Shown one piece after another: positions 49,746 to 53,753 of a stretch of 53,753 nt of DNA (positions are counted from its first letter, which is position 1; every line of letters starts with the position of its first letter). The position numbers and the translations under genes are program-made. The stretch is from DATARH01 sp050246595 (GTDB lineage: Bacteria; Pseudomonadota; Alphaproteobacteria; ATCC43930; CGMCC-115725), in the NCBI GenBank assembly GCA_050246595.1, contig JBFWVT010000033.1:1-53753 (forward strand), read 5' to 3'. Below the pieces are notes generated by a model. It saw only the letters and a program-made list of their open reading frames with translations, was not told the DNA's origin and made no database searches.

Positions 49746-51197
49746 ATGCAGACGAACTGCGCGGACACGGACCGTTTCCACGAGGAATGCGGTGTTTTCG
49801 GGGTTTACGGGCACCAGGACGCGGCGGCGCTGACCGCGCTCGGGCTGCACGCGCTGCAGCATCGCGGCCAGGAGGCGGCCGGCATCGTCGCCTATGACGG
49901 CGACCAGTTCAGCGCGCATCGCGGCCCCGGTCTGGTCAGCGACAATTTCAGCTCGAAGGACGTGATCGCGCGGCTGCCGGGCGCGACGGCAATCGGTCAT
50001 GTCCGGTATGCCACCACCGGCGCGGTCGCGCTGCGCAACATCCAGCCGCTCTTCGCCGATTTCGATTTCGGCGGGCTGGCGATCTGCCACAACGGCAACC
50101 TGACGAACTCGTACCGGCTGCGCCGCCAACTGGTGCGGCGCGGCAGCATCTTTCAATCGACCAGCGATACCGAAGTCATCGTCCACCTGATCGCGACGAG
50201 CCTCAAGGACAGCGTCGTCGATCGCCTGACCGATGCGCTACGCCAGATCGAGGGGGCGTATTCGCTGGTCGCGCTGTCGCAGGAGGCGCTGATCGGGGTG
50301 CGCGACCCGCTCGGGGTGCGCCCGCTGGTGCTCGGCCGGCTCGGCGAAGCGTGGATACTCGCTTCGGAAACCTGCGCCTTCGACATTATCGGCGCGGAAT
50401 TCGTGCGCGAGATCGAACCCGGCGAGATCATAATGATCGGGGCCGGCGGCGTGCGCAGCGTCAAGCCGTTTCCGCCGGAGCCGCAGCGTCTGTGCGTCTT
50501 CGAGTACATCTACTTCGCGCGGCCCGACAGCGTCATCGAGGACCGCAGCGTCTACGAGGCGCGCAAGCGCATCGGCCGCGAGCTGGCGCGCGAATGGCCG
50601 GTCGAGGCCGATGTCGTTGTGCCGGTGCCCGATTCGGGGGTGCCGGCGGCGCTCGGCTATGCCGCCGAATCGGGCATCCCGTTCGAACTCGGGATCATCC
50701 GCAACCACTATGTCGGGCGCACCTTTATCGAGCCGACCGACCAGATCCGCCACCTTGGGGTGCGTCTCAAGCACAATGCCAACCGCGCCGATCTCGAAGG
50801 CAAGCGGGTGATCCTGGTGGACGATTCGATCGTGCGCGGCACGACCTCGATGAAGATCGTCGAGATGGTGCGCAACGCCGGCGCGCGCGAGGTGCATATG
50901 CGCATCTCCAGCCCGCCGACCGCCTTCCCGTGCTTTTACGGTATCGCGACCCCGTCGCGCGAGCAGCTCCTGGCCTCGCGCTTCGACACGGAGCAGATGG
51001 CCCGGCATATCGGCGTCGACACTCTCGCCTTTGTCTCGATCGACGGGCTCTACCGCGCGATGGGCGACAGGGGACGCGATCCGTTCATGCCGCGCTTTTG
51101 CGACGCCTGTTTTACCGGGGATTATCCAATCCGCCCGACCGATGCCGACGAGGGCAAGGTCTCGGTGCAGCTGTCGCTGCTCACCGAACCGGCGTGA
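49746..51197 (+). CDS. purF: Amidophosphoribosyltransferase PurF
   Basis: This 483-residue enzyme makes 5-phosphoribosylamine from PRPP and glutamine, the first step of purine synthesis. A propeptide of about 14 residues precedes the catalytic N-terminal Cys (FHEECGVFGVYG). LQHRGQEAAGI, IGHVRYATTGAVALRNIQP and CHNGNLTNS form the glutaminase site. VILVDDSIVRGTTSMKIVEM near residue 357 is the PRPP-binding loop. ATG 49746 (GAGGTG upstream) is preferred over ATG 49710. Its stop overlaps the GTG of the next gene. Confidence 0.95.
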   Translation: MQTNCADTDRFHEECGVFGVYGHQDAAALTALGLHALQHRGQEAAGIVAYDGDQFSAHRGPGLVSDNFSSKDVIARLPGATAIGHVRYATTGAVALRNIQPLFADFDFGGLAICHNGNLTNSYRLRRQLVRRGSIFQSTSDTEVIVHLIATSLKDSVVDRLTDALRQIEGAYSLVALSQEALIGVRDPLGVRPLVLGRLGEAWILASETCAFDIIGAEFVREIEPGEIIMIGAGGVRSVKPFPPEPQRLCVFEYIYFARPDSVIEDRSVYEARKRIGRELAREWPVEADVVVPVPDSGVPAALGYAAESGIPFELGIIRNHYVGRTFIEPTDQIRHLGVRLKHNANRADLEGKRVILVDDSIVRGTTSMKIVEMVRNAGAREVHMRISSPPTAFPCFYGIATPSREQLLASRFDTEQMARHIGVDTLAFVSIDGLYRAMGDRGRDPFMPRFCDACFTGDYPIRPTDADEGKVSVQLSLLTEPA

Positions 51198-51691
51198 GAC
51201 CAGCGGCGTCGGGCCGCGAGGAGCGCCTTCATCGGTTCTTCGAAATCACGCTGTTGCTCAAGGCGATCTTCGCCATCGGCGAAATCGTCGCGGCGATCGG
51301 CGTCTATGTCGTCCCGCTCGGCGCGGTGTCCGATCTTGTCGGGACGATCACCCACGCCGAACTGGCCAGGCATCCGCACGATCCCGTCGCCGCCCGTCTC
51401 GCCAACTGGGCGCAAACCCTGTCGGTTGAAACGCAGCATTTTGTCGCGCTCTACCTGCTGAGCCACGGCGCGGTCAAATTGTGGGTCATTATCGGGCTGC
51501 TGCGCGAGCGTCTCTGGTATTACCCCGTGGCCTTTGTCGTTTTCACGGCTTTTGTCATCTACCAGATACACCGCTACACGGTGACGCATTCGATGGCGCT
51601 GCTGCTGATCACAATCATCGACCTCGTCGTGATCTGGCTGACGTGGCACGAGTACCGCTATCTGCGCGGCCTCCGGGGTCGGTCGGCGTGA
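51194..51691 (+). CDS. DUF2127 membrane protein
   Basis: This 165-residue protein has about four transmembrane helices: ITLLLKAIFAIGEIVAAIGV, FVALYLLSHGAVKLWVIIGL, YYPVAFVVFTAFVIYQIHRY and MALLLITIIDLVVIWLTWHE. This is the DUF2127 pattern (function unknown). The GTG start overlaps the purF stop and its own stop overlaps the GTG of the following SDR, so purF, this gene and the SDR are translationally chained. Confidence 0.87.
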   Translation: MRPAASGREERLHRFFEITLLLKAIFAIGEIVAAIGVYVVPLGAVSDLVGTITHAELARHPHDPVAARLANWAQTLSVETQHFVALYLLSHGAVKLWVIIGLLRERLWYYPVAFVVFTAFVIYQIHRYTVTHSMALLLITIIDLVVIWLTWHEYRYLRGLRGRSA

Positions 51692-52416
51692 CGGGCGCCG
51701 GCGTGACAGGCCGCCTCTCCGGCAAGGTGGCCCTGATCACCGGCGCCTCGCGCGGCATCGGAGCCGCGGTGAGCGGGCGTTTCGCGGCCGAGGGGGCGCA
51801 TGTCGTGCTCGTCGCGCGCACGGTCGGCGGCTTGGAGGAACTGGACGACGCGATCCGGGCGGCGGGCGGCAGCGCAACGCTGGTGCCGCTCGATCTGCGC
51901 GACTTTATCAAGATCGACGAGTTGGCGGCAGCGCTGTACCAGCGCTATGGCAGGCTCGACATCCTGGTCGGCAACGCCGCGAGCTTCGGCACGTTCACGC
52001 CGATGCCCCATATCGCGCCAAAGGAGTGGGGCGAGATCCTGGAGCTCGATCTGACCGCCAACTGGCGGCTGATCCGGGCGATGGACCCGCTTCTGCGCAT
52101 GGCCCCGGCGGGACGCGCGATCTTTGTCACGAGCCGGCTGGCGCGCGACGCACCGCCCTATTACGGGGTCTACGCAGTCGCCAAGGCCGGTCTGGAAACA
52201 ATGGTGCAAATCTATGCCGGCGAGGTCGCGCGCAGTGCGGTGCGGGTCAATTTGATCGATCCGGGGGCCGTACGCACGCGGCTGCGCGCTGCGATCTTTC
52301 CGGGCGAGAACCCGGCCGGACTGCCTCCTCCCGAGACCGTCACCGACGCATTTGTCGAGCTGGCTTCTCCCGAATGCGCGCGCAACGGCGAGATTGTCGA
52401 GATCGGCGGCAAATGA
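51688..52416 (+). CDS. Short-chain dehydrogenase/reductase
   Basis: This 242-residue SDR has VALITGASRGIGAAVSGRFA near residues 12-31, VGNAASFG in place of NNAG, and YGVYAVAKAGLETMVQIYAG with the YxxxK catalytic pair. The closing NGEIVEIGGK is short. In alphaproteobacteria an SDR commonly follows purF, so this is probably the conserved purF-linked SDR with unknown substrate. It is translationally coupled to the DUF2127 gene. A MITE sits 57 bp after its stop. Confidence 0.88.
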   Translation: MTGAGVTGRLSGKVALITGASRGIGAAVSGRFAAEGAHVVLVARTVGGLEELDDAIRAAGGSATLVPLDLRDFIKIDELAAALYQRYGRLDILVGNAASFGTFTPMPHIAPKEWGEILELDLTANWRLIRAMDPLLRMAPAGRAIFVTSRLARDAPPYYGVYAVAKAGLETMVQIYAGEVARSAVRVNLIDPGAVRTRLRAAIFPGENPAGLPPPETVTDAFVELASPECARNGEIVEIGGK

Positions 52417-52473
52417 CCGGCGCGGCGCGGTCGCGCAGCTCGATGCGATGCGGGGTCGGGAGATCGATATTCC

Positions 52474-52659
52474 GGTACTGTCTCAGTTTGAATTTTGGCC
52501 TTGTCGTTCTGCGGCGCAGGCCGGACCCGCGGCGACTGTACCGAAAGGAGGGCGTTTCAGGACCGCCGGCGTCCCGCCGGCATGCCGGCCGGACGCCGGC
52601 GGTCCCTAGGGGTTGCTCCGGGGCGGCGCAGCGGGCCAATTTCAAACTGAGTCACTACC
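52474..52659. mobile_element. MITE-like element, copy 3 (186 bp, 8-bp target duplication)
   Basis: The left end GGTACTGTCTCAGTTTGAAT and the right end (inward GGTAGTGACTCAGTTTGAAA) are the family termini. GATATTCC flanks both sides (52466-52473 and 52660-52667), a perfect 8-bp target duplication. The core holds a 15-bp perfect inverted repeat GGACCGCCGGCGTCC (52560-52574 and 52591-52605). Length equals copy 1. Its right half is found again, decayed, at about 33490-33593. There is no coding capacity. Confidence 0.88.
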
Positions 52660-52739
52660 GATATTCCGGGCTGATTGACATGGGATCGATGGCCGTCGAT
52701 CCTCCCGCCTTCGGGACAAGACAGCCTGGAGAGCAGCTT

Positions 52740-53630
52740 ATGGCTTTCCGTATCACCCCGCTTCATCCGCATATCGGCGCCGAAATCGGCGGTCTCGATT
52801 TGTCCGAGCCGATCGGGGAGGCCGCGGTTCAGGAAATCTGGCGCGCGATCGACCGATACGCGGTGCTCGTGTTCCATGACCAGAACCTGACCGACCGGCA
52901 ATTGCACGATTTCGCCGCGCGGTTCGGTGAATTGGAAATCGGCCGCTCGGCGTTGCGGCCGGGACGGCGGCGGCTCGCGATCCCGCAGATCGGCGACATC
53001 TCGAACCTCGACGAGGACAGCCGCATCCGCGCCCGCGACGATAGGAAGCGACTCGACAGTCTCGGCAACCGTCTGTGGCACACCGACGCCTCGTACATGC
53101 CGGTGCCGGTCGTGCTCGGCATGCTGTTCGCGGTCGCGGTGCCGCCGACCTCGCCCTGGGGCGGCGGTGAGACCGAGTTCGCCGATATGCGCGCCGCCTA
53201 CGACGCGCTGACCGAGGCCCAGAAGAAAGCGATCGACGATCTGATCGTCGAGCACGACGTGTTCTGGTCGCGCGGTCAGATCGGCTTTACCGAATTCCCG
53301 CTTGGCGAGCGCGAGCAGTTCCCGCCGTCGCGCCAGCGCCTGGTGCGCCGCCATCCGGGGTCGGGGCGCAAGACGCTGTACCTGTCGGCACATGCCTCGC
53401 ATATCGTCGGCTGGCCGGTGCCCGAGGGGCGGCTCCTGCTGAACGATCTGACCGAGCATGCGACAACGCGGCGCTTCGTCTACAGCCATAAGTGGCGGGT
53501 CGGCGATCTCGTGATCTGGGACAACCGCGACACGATGCACCGGGGCCGGCCGCACGATGAATCGCAGCCGCGCGATCTGCGCCGCGCGACCACGTTGGAT
53601 GTCGGCTCGACCTTGGACGAGGCGGCCTAG
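52740..53630 (+). CDS. TauD/TfdA-family Fe(II)/2-oxoglutarate dioxygenase
   Basis: This 296-residue protein begins RITPLHPHIGAEIGGLDLSE, as in TfdA and TauD. The iron site is LWHTDASYMPVP (HxD near residue 114) with the distal His in WDNRDTMHRGRP near 266, followed by the 2-oxoglutarate-binding Arg in RDLRRATTLD. Members hydroxylate taurine, 2,4-D, alkyl sulfates and similar compounds, and the substrate is not predictable here. The TAG stop uses the TA target and first G of the adjacent IS630, so the last residues may have been altered by the insertion. Confidence 0.9.
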   Translation: MAFRITPLHPHIGAEIGGLDLSEPIGEAAVQEIWRAIDRYAVLVFHDQNLTDRQLHDFAARFGELEIGRSALRPGRRRLAIPQIGDISNLDEDSRIRARDDRKRLDSLGNRLWHTDASYMPVPVVLGMLFAVAVPPTSPWGGGETEFADMRAAYDALTEAQKKAIDDLIVEHDVFWSRGQIGFTEFPLGEREQFPPSRQRLVRRHPGSGRKTLYLSAHASHIVGWPVPEGRLLLNDLTEHATTRRFVYSHKWRVGDLVIWDNRDTMHRGRPHDESQPRDLRRATTLDVGSTLDEAA

Positions 53631-53753
53631 AGTGTGATCGGGTCTGGTTGAAACGGGATAGGGGTTCCCCGGCGCGGGGATCTCTGCGCAAGATGCCGGC
53701 TGGGGGGTGGAGGCCATCGCGCATGCCGAGACCCTATTCACAGGATTTGCGGG
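53630..53753 (+). mobile_element. IS630-family element, left-hand end
   Basis: The element begins GAGTGTGATCGGGTCTGGTT directly after the TA at 53628-53629 and runs out of the window. The termini match the inverted end at 134-153, so the two window edges are opposite ends of the same IS type in the same orientation. GGTTCCCCGGCGCGGGGAT in the leader is a hairpin before the transposase gene. Confidence 0.85.
53723..53753 (+). CDS. IS630-family transposase, N-terminal fragment (partial)
   Basis: ATG 53723 opens MPRPYSQDLR, the standard N-terminus of IS630-type transposases (MxRPYSxDLRxRV), before the window ends. GGTGGAGG lies upstream as ribosome site. The rest of the protein is outside. Confidence 0.85.
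   Translation, partial: MPRPYSQDLR

Overview
This is a GC-rich (roughly two-thirds G+C by eye), gene-dense window from an aerobic alphaproteobacterium. HemF, HmgA, class I PhaC, an NDUFA9-like epimerase, a Tim44-like protein, an LdtR-like MarR regulator, a ROSE-type hsp20 leader and rhizobial intergenic palindromes all point to Hyphomicrobiales (Bradyrhizobiaceae/Xanthobacteraceae-like). The genus cannot be fixed from the sequence alone. No rRNA, tRNA or CRISPR array was seen.

Layout. Both ends lie inside IS630-family elements of the same type and orientation: a transposase C-terminus and right end at 1-153, and a left end and transposase N-terminus at 53630-53753. Rightward from the left end: a livFGMH branched-chain amino acid permease operon without its binding protein (547-3960); a molybdenum-hydroxylase large subunit coupled to a GlcG/HbpS protein (4300-7091); a radical SAM enzyme, a DUF3108 protein, an orphan Flp pilin, a 55-residue protein and an MFS transporter (7097-11278). 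An SDR and a compact molybdate locus follow (modE-like, mop, modABC, 11449-15525), with a ModE-box palindrome in front of mop. After an FKBP and a DUF364 protein comes a 1.5-kb gene graveyard (17184-18715): a twice-frameshifted RidA, a frameshifted metallo-hydrolase, and a GST remnant fused to an IS5-type transposase fragment.

The middle (18811-27062) holds housekeeping and stress genes: two Hsp20 chaperones (one behind a ROSE-like RNA thermometer), an NHL-repeat protein, a cyclophilin, an NDUFA9-like protein, hemF, a Tim44-like protein and hmgA. An AT-richer patch (27063-28440) carries an FkbM methyltransferase whose probable true start is cut off by a run of eight G, next to a decayed copy of a nearby SDR gene. 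Then come two orphan ABC binding proteins, a carboxymuconolactone decarboxylase-like protein, a heterodisulfide-reductase-like Fe-S protein, an MFS transporter, an erythromycin esterase-like protein, valine-catabolism genes (HIBCH-like hydrolase and mmsB), an aldolase/dehydrogenase fusion, phaC, a Pro/Ala-rich lipoprotein, hom, purF, a DUF2127 membrane protein, an SDR and a TauD/TfdA dioxygenase.

The most distinctive non-coding feature is a family of small non-autonomous mobile elements (MITE-like). Their ends read GGTAGTGTC..., they are 173-186 bp long, and three copies (33602, 41332, 52474) each have a perfect 8-bp target duplication. All three share termini but carry different palindromic cores. 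A second pattern is a CCCTCTCCC/GGGAGAGGG palindrome at four tail-to-tail gene junctions, with a CCCTCCCCC variant at a fifth, probably acting as bidirectional terminators. A 97-nt leader before a 67-residue ORF carries motifs resembling a degenerate cobalamin riboswitch.
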